Assembly (NCBI RefSeq): GCF_000620125.1
Contig: NZ_JHVL01000036.1
Span: 1-37,700 of the forward strand
Direction: 5' to 3'
Source: Clostridiisalibacter paucivorans DSM 22131
GTDB taxonomy: Bacteria > Bacillota > Clostridia > Tissierellales > Clostridiisalibacteraceae
Length of the DNA stretch: 37,700 nt
Below the pieces are notes generated by a model. That model made no database searches, was not told the origin of the DNA, and worked only from the letters and a program-made list of their open reading frames with translations. Numbering within the stretch: the stretch's first letter is position 1; the number at the start of each line of letters is the position of its first letter. A program made the translations under genes and the position numbers. Of the stretch, positions 1 through 8,112 are shown one piece after another.

Positions 1-208
1 CAATCTCACCCATTACTGTCTTGATACATGTTTTCTTGAAACCTTTATTTCTATATATCTTCTTATCTCTTTCTTTCATTAGCTCATCATCTAGTTGATT
101 AAGTAGCTCTGTGATTATTTCACATGCCTGACGGCAAACAAATTCATAAATCCTTTTCTCTAAATCCTTGAAATTTATATCCATTTCCTTTAAACTTATC
201 TTATACAT
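1..208 (-). CDS. ISLre2-family (UPF0236) transposase, N-terminal part, cut by window edge
   Basis: Reading leftward from ATG at 208, the sequence encodes about 69 residues that run off the window. The visible part resembles the N-terminus of ISLre2/UPF0236 transposases: an acidic helix ending in a VCRQACEII-like segment, then LLNQLDDELMKERDKKIYR, and the turn RNKGFKKTCIKTVMGEI that precedes the zinc-finger region in this family. A ribosome site (AGTTAGGTG) lies just upstream of the ATG. This is the 5' end of an insertion sequence whose body lies outside the window. The exact terminal inverted repeat between here and the sdpR promoter could not be assigned, and whether the element is intact cannot be judged. 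Confidence 0.75.
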   Translation of the reverse strand, partial: MYKISLKEMDINFKDLEKRIYEFVCRQACEIITELLNQLDDELMKERDKKIYRNKGFKKTCIKTVMGEI

Positions 209-271
209 GTAATCACCTAACTTTCTAGTTTTCTTCGCAGATACTATTATATTGGATGATGCATGTATATG

Positions 272-297
272 AAAGATGCCTTAAGGCATCTTTTTTA
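272..297 (+). terminator. Short rho-independent terminator
   Basis: AAAGATGCC, a TTAA centre and GGCATCTTT form a 9-bp stem followed by a T run. It lies between the transposase 5' end and the sdpR promoter and would insulate sdpRI from transcription entering from the IS side. Confidence 0.65.
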
Positions 298-342
298 TTT
301 TTTGTCCTTTTTGCCTACTAAAATTATACTCTAAGAATAAAA

Positions 343-371
343 TTGACAATTTTTCAGAATAATTGTACAAT
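343..371 (+). promoter_or_regulatory. SigA-type promoter of sdpRI
   Basis: TTGACA (343-348), a 17-bp spacer and TACAAT (366-371) form a near-consensus housekeeping promoter. The start site would fall at about 378, inside the inverted repeat at 375-400, so a bound repressor would block initiation. Confidence 0.75.
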
Positions 372-374
372 GTA

Positions 375-400
375 TTTAGACGATTAACTAAACGTCTAAA
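375..400. promoter_or_regulatory. Inverted-repeat operator, likely the SdpR site
   Basis: TTTAGACG and CGTCTAAA are perfect 8-bp inverted arms separated by 10 bp, lying between the -10 box and the ribosome site of the ArsR-family gene. Dyads in this position are typical of autoregulated ArsR/SdpR repressors. Binding by the adjacent protein is inferred. Confidence 0.65.
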
Positions 401-411
401 GGAGGTAGAGA

Positions 412-702
412 ATGAATAAAGTATTTAAGGCATTGGCAGACCCAACAAGAAGAAAAATATTAGAAATTTTAGTAAATGGAGATATGACCGCAGGAGATAT
501 AGCTAAATATTTTAATATAAGCAAACCTTCTATAAGTCATCATTTAAGTATGTTAAAAAATGCAGAATTAGTATTATGGGAAAAAGATGGGCAAAATATA
601 ATATATTCATTAAACACTACTGCGTTTCAAGATATAGTAAGATGGAGTTTTAATATATTGAATAAGGAGGGGGAAAGGGATGAAAGAGATAAAGATAAAT
701 AA
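412..702 (+). CDS. sdpR: ArsR/SdpR-family winged-helix repressor
   Basis: A 96-residue winged-helix DNA-binding protein. It opens with the SdpR-like segment MNKVFKALADPTRRKILEIL, followed by an HTH at about residues 25-60 (AGDIAKYFNISKPSISHHL) and a wing around LVLWEKDGQNIIYSL. No metal-binding cysteine motif is present, which argues for the SdpR subgroup over metal sensors. The ATG at 412 follows GGAGG at about the right distance. Its 3' end overlaps the next gene by 23 bp, so the two are translationally coupled. In Bacillus, SdpR represses sdpRI and is held at the membrane by SdpI when toxin is present. The dyad at 375-400 suggests autorepression here. Confidence 0.88.
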   Translation: MNKVFKALADPTRRKILEILVNGDMTAGDIAKYFNISKPSISHHLSMLKNAELVLWEKDGQNIIYSLNTTAFQDIVRWSFNILNKEGERDERDKDK

Positions 703-1321
703 AAAATTGTTGATATTAATAATAGTATCTATAATTATGACTATAGCTATTTATAATAAATTACCCCATAGGGTTCCTAGTCATTGGAATTTCAAAGGGG
801 AGATAGATGATTATCAAAATAAAGCATTTGTATTTTTCAGTGCTACATTGCCATTAATAATATATTTATTAATGTATATTGTTCCGAATATAGATCCAAA
901 GCGGGAATCTTATAAGAAACATAAAAAGGCATATATGGCGACTATATACGTAGTGACTTTATTTTTAATTACATTACATTGGTTATCGATATTAGTAGCA
1001 TTGGGTTATAGTATTGATATTAGTTTAGTTGTACGGATTGGTATAGGTATAATGTTTATTGTATTAGGAAATTATATGGGACAGATAAGACATAACTATT
1101 TATTTGGAATTAAAAATCCATGGACATTGGCAAATGAAAAGGTGTGGAGAAAAACCCATAGATTTGGAGGATATTTATTTATGATTGTGGGATTATTGTT
1201 TGTAATATCTATACTTATAAATAATAGTTTAAATTTTATAATCCCAATAATTTCTCTGTTTTTTATGTTAATAATAGTAAATGTATATTCATATCTGTTA
1301 TATAAAGAATTAAAAAAATGA
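680..1321 (+). CDS. sdpI: SdpI-family membrane immunity/signalling protein
   Basis: A 213-residue polytopic membrane protein of the SdpI/DUF1648 family, with about six hydrophobic segments. The N-terminal DUF1648 signature is visible as LPHRVPSHWNFKGEIDDYQNK after the first membrane helix. The C-terminal SdpI part carries NYMGQIRHNYLFGIKNPWTL and VWRKTHRFGG. In Bacillus subtilis, SdpI protects against the SdpC cannibalism toxin and sequesters SdpR. No sdpABC toxin genes are in the window, so this pair may defend against foreign SdpC-like peptides or act in envelope homeostasis. It overlaps sdpR and ends just before a strong terminator. Confidence 0.88.
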   Translation: MKEIKINKKLLILIIVSIIMTIAIYNKLPHRVPSHWNFKGEIDDYQNKAFVFFSATLPLIIYLLMYIVPNIDPKRESYKKHKKAYMATIYVVTLFLITLHWLSILVALGYSIDISLVVRIGIGIMFIVLGNYMGQIRHNYLFGIKNPWTLANEKVWRKTHRFGGYLFMIVGLLFVISILINNSLNFIIPIISLFFMLIIVNVYSYLLYKELKK

Positions 1322-1330
1322 ATGAATCAA

Positions 1331-1368
1331 AAACTCCCGATGAGCATTAATGCTCATCGGGAGTTTTT
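1331..1368 (+). terminator. Terminator of sdpRI
   Basis: A 17-bp GC-rich perfect stem (arms around ACTCCCGATGAGCAT and its complement) is followed by a T run. It starts ten bases after the sdpI stop codon. Confidence 0.9.
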
Positions 1369-1582
1369 ACTTTTGTTTAAATAAGTATGAGGACAATTTA
1401 TTATAATTTCTCTCATATAATTGGAAGCAAGTGTATAGATATATATATATAACAAATTAAATGTAAACTATTGATGAGAGATTTGACTACAAACAAAAGA
1501 AGTATAATTTTTTGAAAATTAACAATATTTGCATAGGCCAGTTGTCGTTTGTTTTTAAATTTAAAAAAAGGGGGATTTTGAA
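1369..1582 (+). other. Leader region of the ABC transporter operon; TATAAT at 1402-1407 and a closed 73-nt stem
   Basis: An AT-rich non-coding leader. TATAAT at 1402-1407 is a candidate -10 box, but no good -35 box is at the proper distance. TCTCTCAT (1409-1416) pairs with ATGAGAGA (1474-1481), closing a 73-nt segment. The phrase CTCATATAAT inside it recalls purine riboswitches, but the rest of that aptamer is not visible. A possible AAACAAA/TTTGTTT stem ending in a T run lies before the gene. Confidence 0.35.
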
Positions 1583-2791
1583 ATGACCAAAAGGCTTATA
1601 TCGATCTTACTTGTACTGATACTAATAATTGGATTGGTAGCTTGTGGTGGACAGGAGACTTCTAATGATGAACAGGAAGTAGAGGAGAACAAAGAAGAAG
1701 TGATAGAAGAAAAAGAAGAAAAATCAGAAGAAAATTGGAAGATAGGTATTATGACAGGTACTGTGGTACAAAATGAAGAAGAATATAGAGCTGCTCAAAA
1801 GGTACTTGATAAATATGGAGAGGAACATGTGAAGCTTATGACTTATCCTGCAAAGTTTATGGATGAGCAAGAAACTACCATATCAAATGTTGTGAGCATG
1901 GCATCTGATCCTGATGTAAAAGCTCTTATATTCGTACAGGCCATTCCTGGAGCATCTGCTGCGATAGAAAAGGCTAGAGAGATTAATCCAGAGTTATTGG
2001 TTATAGCAGGAGTGCCTGGTGAAGATCCTAAGATGATTTCTGATAAGGCAGATATAGTATTTGCCCTTGATGAGTTAGCAATGGGCACAACTATACCTGA
2101 GCAGGCCAAGAAACAAGGTGCAACTAAATTGGTACATTATTCATTCCCACGACATATGTCCTATGCATTACTTTCTGCTAGAAGAGATCTTATGAAGGAA
2201 CATTGTGAAGAGATAGGATTGGAATTTATAGGTGCATCTGCACCAGATCCTACAGGGGATGCAGGGGTATCTGGTGCACAGCAATTTATACTTGAGGATG
2301 TACCAAGAATGATAGAAAAGCATGGCAAAGATATTGCGTTTTTCAGTACTAACTGTTCTATGCAAGTGCCGCTAATTAAGGCTACACTTGAAGCAGGAGG
2401 TATATATCCACAGCCTTGTTGTCCATCACCATATCATGGTTTTCCATCAGCGTTAGGTATAGAGATACCAGAGGACAAAAAGGGTGATATAGCATATGTT
2501 GCTGGAGAAATTGATAAGAAGATAGATGAAAAAGGGGGAGATGGAAGATTTTCTACTTGGCCAGTACCTTGTAATATGATGTTTATTGAAGCCGGTGCAG
2601 AATATGCTGTAGATTGGATAAAAGGAGACATAACTGAGAAGATAGATGTAGAAGCTATAAAGGAAAAATTCAAGGCATATGCAAATACTGATGTTGAGGA
2701 AAGTATTGATGTCAAGATAAGAACTTTGGAAGAAGGCGGACAAAAATATGATAATTATTTCTTGGTATTGCTAGATTTCTTAAATTTCTAG
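1583..2791 (+). CDS. DUF3798-like lipoprotein, presumed ABC-importer substrate-binding protein
   Basis: A 402-residue exported lipoprotein. Residues 1-21 are a signal peptide with the lipobox LVACG, followed by an acidic Glu/Lys linker to about residue 50. The remainder looks like a two-domain periplasmic-binding fold, starting WKIGIMTGTVVQNEEEYRAA and containing DPDVKALIFVQAIPGAS. It matches my memory of DUF3798 proteins found beside sugar/nucleoside-type ABC importers in Clostridia and Fusobacteria. It is followed by the ATPase and permease genes, separated by a hairpin that could keep its transcript more abundant. The ligand is unknown. AAAAAGGGGG provides the ribosome site. Confidence 0.75.
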   Translation: MTKRLISILLVLILIIGLVACGGQETSNDEQEVEENKEEVIEEKEEKSEENWKIGIMTGTVVQNEEEYRAAQKVLDKYGEEHVKLMTYPAKFMDEQETTISNVVSMASDPDVKALIFVQAIPGASAAIEKAREINPELLVIAGVPGEDPKMISDKADIVFALDELAMGTTIPEQAKKQGATKLVHYSFPRHMSYALLSARRDLMKEHCEEIGLEFIGASAPDPTGDAGVSGAQQFILEDVPRMIEKHGKDIAFFSTNCSMQVPLIKATLEAGGIYPQPCCPSPYHGFPSALGIEIPEDKKGDIAYVAGEIDKKIDEKGGDGRFSTWPVPCNMMFIEAGAEYAVDWIKGDITEKIDVEAIKEKFKAYANTDVEESIDVKIRTLEEGGQKYDNYFLVLLDFLNF

Positions 2792-2826
2792 GATATAAAT
2801 AATTAAAACAGTAGCGTAAATTGATT

Positions 2827-2851
2827 AAGGTTGCCTTTTTATGGCAACCTT
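2827..2851 (+). terminator. Intercistronic hairpin after the binding-protein gene
   Basis: AAGGTTGCC and GGCAACCTT form a 9-bp stem with a short T-rich loop and no real T tail. It probably acts as a partial terminator or as an mRNA-stabilising 3' end for the binding-protein message. Confidence 0.55.
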
Positions 2852-2892
2852 ATATTCTCATATCACATAAAACTATGGGGTGGTGAAGCTGG

Positions 2893-4497
2893 ATGGAAGA
2901 GAAATATACTCTTCAAATGAAAAATATAGATAAAGAGTATTATGGCAATAAGGTCCTGAAGGGCGTAGATATTTGTGTTAAACCAGGAGAAATCCGCGCA
3001 TTATTGGGAGAAAATGGAGCAGGAAAATCTACCCTCATGAATATATTATTTGGTATGCCTGTAATACATGCAACAGGAGGGTTTACTGGAGAGATACTAA
3101 TAGATGGAGAATCAGTAGATATAAGTTCACCTAATGAAGCTATGGCTCTAGGCATAGGCATGGTACATCAAGAATTTATGTTAGTTCCAGGATATAGCAT
3201 AACCGAGAATATAAAGCTAAATAGGGAATCAACTAAGAACAATCTGATAAGTAATATTTTAGGTGAGAAACTTAAGACATTGGATTTTAAAGCTATGCAT
3301 AGTGATGCCAGAAAGTCACTGGATACATTGGGAATGGAGACAAAGGAAAAATTAAGGGTTCAAGGTCTTCCAGTGGGATATATGCAGTTTATAGAGATAG
3401 CTAGAGAAATAGATAAAAGGGGCATTAAACTGTTGGTATTTGATGAGCCCACTGCAGTCTTAACAGAGAGTGAGGCAGATAATTTAATAGACTCCATGAA
3501 AAGATTGGCTGCTAAAGGAATCGCTATATTATTTATTACCCATAGACTTAACGAGGTCATACAAGCTACTGATAATGTTACTATACTTAGGGATGGCGAA
3601 ATGGTTGCCAATAGAAAGACTTCTGATACGACTGTAGAAGAACTGGCTAAACTTATGGTAGGAAGGAAGATTGAATTACCAGAAACTGATTATGAGCAGG
3701 ATAATTATGAGAATAAAAAAACAATTATGTCTTTGAAAAATATATATGTAGATATGCCTGGAGAAGAGGTTAGAGGAATAACCCTTGATATAAAGGATAG
3801 AGAAATACTTGGACTAGGAGGATTAGCAGGACAAGGGAAAATTGGTATTGCCAATGGAATAATGGGATTGTATGAAACTAGAGGACAAATATATTTAGAT
3901 GGAAAGGAATTAAAATTGAATAATACAAAGGAGGCACTAGCAAAAGGTCTTGCCTTTGTGTCTGAAGATAGAAAGGGAGTAGGGTTGTTACTAGACTCAT
4001 CTATTGAACATAATATAGTAATTACAACCATGCAAGTTAAGGGGAAGTTTTTAAAAAAATTCGTATTTTTTGACCAAATGGATACAAAAAAAATAAGGGA
4101 ACATGCCAAAACAATAATCAAGGAATTGGACATCAGATGTACAGGACCAGATCAAAAGGTAAGTAGACTCAGTGGAGGCAATCAACAAAAGGTTTGTCTG
4201 GCTAGAGCTATAACTTTAGAACCTAAGGTGTTGTTTGTATCAGAGCCTACTAGGGGGATAGACATAGGTGCCAAGAAAATAGTATTAGATTTATTAGTTA
4301 AATTAAATAAAAAATATGGAATGACCATAGTTATGACATCTAGTGAATTGGCAGAACTAAGGACTATATGCGATAGAATAGCTATAATTACAGAGGGAAA
4401 AGTTGAGGGAATTTTGAGGCCTAATGCCAGTGACAAAGATTTTGGACTGATGATGTCTGGAGAATACAATAAAGTTTACGGCAAGGAGGTAATGTAG
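2893..4497 (+). CDS. Two-domain ABC importer ATPase, sugar/nucleoside (RbsA/YufO-like) type
   Basis: A 534-residue cytoplasmic ATPase with two fused nucleotide-binding domains. Domain 1 has Walker A GENGAGKST near residue 38 and Walker B LLVFDEPT near residue 180. Its signature (LPVGYMQFIEIAREI) is degenerate. Domain 2 (from about residue 275) has the weak Walker A usual for this family (GLAGQGKIGIANG), a full signature LSGGNQQKVCLARA and Walker B LFVSEPTRGID. This asymmetry is typical of RbsA/MglA/YufO importers. The stop codon abuts the start of the first permease. The ribosome site is GGGGTGG, about 10 bases upstream. Substrate is undetermined. Confidence 0.9.
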   Translation: MEEKYTLQMKNIDKEYYGNKVLKGVDICVKPGEIRALLGENGAGKSTLMNILFGMPVIHATGGFTGEILIDGESVDISSPNEAMALGIGMVHQEFMLVPGYSITENIKLNRESTKNNLISNILGEKLKTLDFKAMHSDARKSLDTLGMETKEKLRVQGLPVGYMQFIEIAREIDKRGIKLLVFDEPTAVLTESEADNLIDSMKRLAAKGIAILFITHRLNEVIQATDNVTILRDGEMVANRKTSDTTVEELAKLMVGRKIELPETDYEQDNYENKKTIMSLKNIYVDMPGEEVRGITLDIKDREILGLGGLAGQGKIGIANGIMGLYETRGQIYLDGKELKLNNTKEALAKGLAFVSEDRKGVGLLLDSSIEHNIVITTMQVKGKFLKKFVFFDQMDTKKIREHAKTIIKELDIRCTGPDQKVSRLSGGNQQKVCLARAITLEPKVLFVSEPTRGIDIGAKKIVLDLLVKLNKKYGMTIVMTSSELAELRTICDRIAIITEGKVEGILRPNASDKDFGLMMSGEYNKVYGKEVM

Positions 4498-5538
4498 ATG
4501 TCTGAAGCTATAAAAGGTTTCACAAAAAAAGTTGGATTACCTAGATTGATAATCGCTTTATTCTTTATATCTCTTTGCATAACTGCAGTATTTTTGAAAT
4601 TACCAGCACTTACACTTCTCTCTGATAGTATAAGGAGATTTGGAATGTATGGTGTATTAGTATTAGCAATGGTACCTGCAATACAATCAGGTATAGGACC
4701 TAATTTTGCATTACCTCTAGGGATAGTATGTGGAATACTGGGAAGCCTTATCAGTATAGAGATGGGACTAATGGATTTATGGGGATTTGTAGGTGCTATA
4801 ATAATTTCTTTACCATTCGCAATATTATCGGGGATAGCATATGGAATATTACTTAATAAAATAAAGGGTTCAGAGATGCTGATAGCTACATATACAGGTT
4901 TTTCGATAGTGTCTTTTATGAGTATAATGTGGATAATATTACCATTTAAACATAATGAAATGGTGTGGCCCATAGGAAAAGGATTGAGGGTTACTATTTC
5001 CTTAGATAGTACATTTGGTCAAATACTTAATAACTTTTTAGATTTTGCAATAGGAGATATCATGATTCCTACAGGATTATTATTATTCTTTTTTGGTTCA
5101 TGTCTTATAGTATGGCTGTTTTCAAGGAGTAAGTTAGGTCTAGCTATAAAGGCATCGGGAGATAATCCCAAATTTGCATTGGCATCGGGGATAAATATTG
5201 ATAGAAGTAGAATAATAGGAACCACTTTATCTACTGTATTAGGGGCGATTGGGATAATAGTTTATGCACAAAGTTATGGATTTATGCAGCTCTATCAGGC
5301 ACCATTGATGATGGCATTTCCTGCTGTTGCAGCTATACTTATAGGTGGAGCATCTGCCAAAAAAGCTAGGATATCCCATGTTATAATTGGAACTTTTTTA
5401 TTACAAGGTCTTCTCACCGTTGCACTACCAGTTGCTAATCAAATAGTAAGTGAGGGTGATTTATCAGAGGTCATGAGGATGATAGTTCAGAATGGAATAA
5501 TCCTCTATGCACTGACTAAAGTAGGGGGGGATGACTAG
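4498..5538 (+). CDS. ABC importer permease, BPD_transp_2 family (subunit 1)
   Basis: A 346-residue polytopic inner-membrane permease with about eight to ten hydrophobic helices, of the branched-chain/sugar/nucleoside type. The conserved cytoplasmic coupling region is visible near residues 205-240: SRSKLGLAIKASGDNPKFA followed by SGINIDRSRIIGT. The later segment ILIGGASAKKARISHVIIG is also typical of the family. AAGGAGG lies at the end of the ATPase gene at good spacing. It forms the membrane pore as a heterodimer with the next gene product. Confidence 0.88.
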   Translation: MSEAIKGFTKKVGLPRLIIALFFISLCITAVFLKLPALTLLSDSIRRFGMYGVLVLAMVPAIQSGIGPNFALPLGIVCGILGSLISIEMGLMDLWGFVGAIIISLPFAILSGIAYGILLNKIKGSEMLIATYTGFSIVSFMSIMWIILPFKHNEMVWPIGKGLRVTISLDSTFGQILNNFLDFAIGDIMIPTGLLLFFFGSCLIVWLFSRSKLGLAIKASGDNPKFALASGINIDRSRIIGTTLSTVLGAIGIIVYAQSYGFMQLYQAPLMMAFPAVAAILIGGASAKKARISHVIIGTFLLQGLLTVALPVANQIVSEGDLSEVMRMIVQNGIILYALTKVGGDD

Positions 5539-5539
5539 T

Positions 5540-6835
5540 ATGGATAATATACAAAATGTAGAGTCAAAAAAACCTAAATCCAATAGAGCAAAAAGGATGT
5601 TTTTAGATAATAGTGTTACAGTATTGTTCGTAATTATATGTATTATAGGGGTTAAATTATCTAAACTACCATTGGTTTTTATAGTAAACGAGCTTGCAAC
5701 TAGACTTGCCAGAAATTCATTTTTAGTATTGGCATTACTCATACCTGTAATGGCAGGAATGGGATTGAACTTTAGTATAACTGTTGGAGCTATGGCGGGA
5801 CAAATAGCTATTATTACAGTGGTACATTGGGGAGTAGGAGGATTACCAGGTTTTTTATTGGGGACAATATTGGCATTTCCATTGGCAGTATTGCTTGGAA
5901 ATTTAACAGGAAGACTTTTGAACAAAACTAAGGGAAATGAAATGATTGCTGGTATGATTACTGGATATTTTGCCAATGGTATATATCAGTTTATATTCTT
6001 ATTTCTAGTTGGAACACTGATACCTATGAAAAATGAGATAATGATGCTCAGTAGTGGAGTAGGTATAAGAAATACAGTAGATCTTGCTAGAGATAATGGA
6101 ATGATGTATGCATTAGATGAGATATGGTATATGCCATTGTTTACTGTGTTGTTAATATTTGGCATGATTTTAACGGGGGTATATGTATATAAGATAGTGA
6201 AATCAAAGGATATGATAATAGATGATTTTGATAAGTTCAAGTATTTTTCCAAGATGATTTTAGGGATACTTGTTATTGGATTTAGTATATGGATAATGAT
6301 TGGCAGTGGGATACCTAAAACCCTTAAAATGTTGAAAAAGATCCAGTTCCCAATGGTAACTGGTATTGTAGTAGGATTAGCATGTCTGTTTAATGTACTC
6401 ATTACTAGAACTAAATTGGGTCAGGATTTTAGGACTGTGGGACAAAATAGGCATATAGCAGAGGTTTCAGGGATAAATGTGGATAAAATAAGGATTATAG
6501 CAATAACTATATCTACAGTATTAGCGGCTTGGGGCCAAATGATATTTTTGCAAAATATGGGCGTATTAAATACTTACGGAAGTCATGTTCAAATAGGGTT
6601 ATTCTCCATAGCAGCTTTGCTTATAGGTGGAGCATCTGTTACTAAAGCCACTATAGGGCAAGCATTATTAGGGGTGATTTTATTTCACACCTTATTTATA
6701 GTATCCCCTATGGCGGGCAAGGAACTATTTGGAGATGCTCAAATCGGAGAATTCTTTAGAGCATTTGTGGCCTATGGAGTTATAGGTGTATCATTAGGAC
6801 TTCATGCATGGAGGAAGAAAGTAGGAAAAGTTTAA
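5540..6835 (+). CDS. ABC importer permease, BPD_transp_2 family (subunit 2)
   Basis: A 431-residue polytopic permease paralogous to the preceding subunit. It has the same landmarks: TKLGQDFRTVGQNRHIAEVSGINVDKIRI (residues broken here only by memory of the family pattern) and LLIGGASVTKATIGQ. An extra hydrophilic stretch lies around residues 215-235 (VKSKDMIIDDFDKFKYF) between helices. ATG at 5540 is preferred over the in-frame ATG at 5531 because a GGGGGGG tract at 5524-5530 is then at proper spacing. The first permease ends at 5538, so the two are tightly coupled. A strong terminator begins at the stop codon and closes the operon. Confidence 0.86.
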   Translation: MDNIQNVESKKPKSNRAKRMFLDNSVTVLFVIICIIGVKLSKLPLVFIVNELATRLARNSFLVLALLIPVMAGMGLNFSITVGAMAGQIAIITVVHWGVGGLPGFLLGTILAFPLAVLLGNLTGRLLNKTKGNEMIAGMITGYFANGIYQFIFLFLVGTLIPMKNEIMMLSSGVGIRNTVDLARDNGMMYALDEIWYMPLFTVLLIFGMILTGVYVYKIVKSKDMIIDDFDKFKYFSKMILGILVIGFSIWIMIGSGIPKTLKMLKKIQFPMVTGIVVGLACLFNVLITRTKLGQDFRTVGQNRHIAEVSGINVDKIRIIAITISTVLAAWGQMIFLQNMGVLNTYGSHVQIGLFSIAALLIGGASVTKATIGQALLGVILFHTLFIVSPMAGKELFGDAQIGEFFRAFVAYGVIGVSLGLHAWRKKVGKV

Positions 6836-6883
6836 ATACCATAAAAAACTGGGGTGGATTTTCCCCAGTTTTTTATGGTATTT
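6834..6883 (+). terminator. Long bidirectional terminator after the ABC operon
   Basis: A 21-bp perfect stem around an 8-nt loop, with GGGG/CCCC at the top and A/T runs at the base. The T run after CCCCAG stops rightward transcription, and the A run allows termination in the other direction. Confidence 0.9.
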
Positions 6884-6948
6884 AAAACAAAATATGATAT
6901 TATAAAACTAATGTAAAATCAACTTTAAAATGGGGAAGAGGGAAAAAT

Positions 6949-8112
6949 ATGATTGATATAACAGATTTGTTGTCCAATAAAGATAAGAGTGAGTCTATTA
7001 GATATGCAAAGCAATGTAGTGAAAGTAATACAGGAGTAAAAAAGGGATTTGGTCCTGTAATAGCATGGAATATAACTAGGATGTGTAACTATAAATGCAA
7101 ACATTGTTATTCTAATTCCAATGGATTGAGAGTTAAAAATGAGCTCAGTATTGATGAAATCTATAATATTGTAGATCAATTTAAAGAGATGAATGTCCCT
7201 GTAATATTGCTTTCTGGAGGAGAACCCCTTATGAGGGAAGGCATACTAGATATTATAAAATATATAAGAGACAAAAATATAAGAGTCAGTTTATCTACAA
7301 ATGGAAGCCTTATAGATAAAAATATTGCATATCAGCTTAAAGATATGGGTATATCTTATGTGGGAATAAGTATAGATGGTACCCAATATACCAATGATAT
7401 ATTTAGAGGAGTAGATGGTGCATATGTCAATGCTATAAGGGCTATAGAGAATTGCAAGGAAATAGGACAAAAAGTAGGACTTAGGTTTACTCTTCAGAGG
7501 GATAATTATAAAGAAGTTCCAGATATATTAAAGCTGATGGAAGAAAAAGATGTGGAAAGGATATGTTTTTATCATTTGGTGCCCACAGGAAGGGGAAAGG
7601 GTATTGAAGATAAGATGTTAACCCATGGAGAAACTAAAGAAATATTGGATTTTTTATATACATATTCAAAAGATATAATAAAAAACAAAAAAAATAGAGA
7701 GATATTGACAGTGGCTAATCACAGTGATGGACCATATATTTATTTGAAATTATTGAAGGACAATCCTGAAAAGGCCCAAGATGTACTAAAATTATTGTTG
7801 AGAAATAGAGGAAATAGGTCGGGAATGGCCATTGCTAATGTAGACTGGGAGGGCAATGTTTATCCAGATCAGTTTAGTAAATTCTTAAATTTAGGTAATC
7901 TAAAAAAAGAAAAATTCAAGGATATATGGAATAAAGAGAATCAATTGATGACGAAGTTGAGAAATAGAAAAGACTATATAACGGGAAAATGTAGTAAATG
8001 TAGATTTATTGATATATGTAATGGAAATCTTAGGGCGAGGTCATATAGTATCAATGATGATCTTTGGGCTGAAGACCCTGCCTGTTATTTAGGAGAGGAT
8101 GATATATGCTAG
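6949..8112 (+). CDS. nirJ1: Radical SAM protein NirJ1 / AhbC-like (siroheme-to-heme pathway)
   Basis: A 387-residue radical SAM enzyme. The [4Fe-4S]/SAM motif CNYKCKHC is at residues 46-53, followed by LLSGGEPLMR (the GGEP motif) near residue 88. The C-terminal SPASM-like region has VDWEGNVYPDQFSKFLNLGN and CSKCRFIDICNGNLRAR. The PDQF element is what I associate with AhbC/NirJ1 deacetylases, which turn didecarboxysiroheme into Fe-coproporphyrin III. The gene overlaps nirJ2 by 7 bp and is followed by two siroheme decarboxylase-like genes, the arrangement known from anaerobic Firmicutes. The start at 6949 follows GGGAAGAGGG. The exact reaction is inferred from family and context. Confidence 0.85.
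   Translation: MIDITDLLSNKDKSESIRYAKQCSESNTGVKKGFGPVIAWNITRMCNYKCKHCYSNSNGLRVKNELSIDEIYNIVDQFKEMNVPVILLSGGEPLMREGILDIIKYIRDKNIRVSLSTNGSLIDKNIAYQLKDMGISYVGISIDGTQYTNDIFRGVDGAYVNAIRAIENCKEIGQKVGLRFTLQRDNYKEVPDILKLMEEKDVERICFYHLVPTGRGKGIEDKMLTHGETKEILDFLYTYSKDIIKNKKNREILTVANHSDGPYIYLKLLKDNPEKAQDVLKLLLRNRGNRSGMAIANVDWEGNVYPDQFSKFLNLGNLKKEKFKDIWNKENQLMTKLRNRKDYITGKCSKCRFIDICNGNLRARSYSINDDLWAEDPACYLGEDDIC

Noticed and set aside
1409-1481. Purine riboswitch before the ABC transporter operon
   Set aside because: Only the P1 stem and CTCATATAAT fit. No P2 or P3 with the paired loops is visible, the J3/1 sequence is absent, and the TATAAT at 1402-1407 would start transcription inside P1. Kept only as a weak note.
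3705-4973. Minus-strand open frames opposite the ABC ATPase and permease genes
   Set aside because: Their translations are mirror compositions of conserved coding sequence, without start signals or family motifs.
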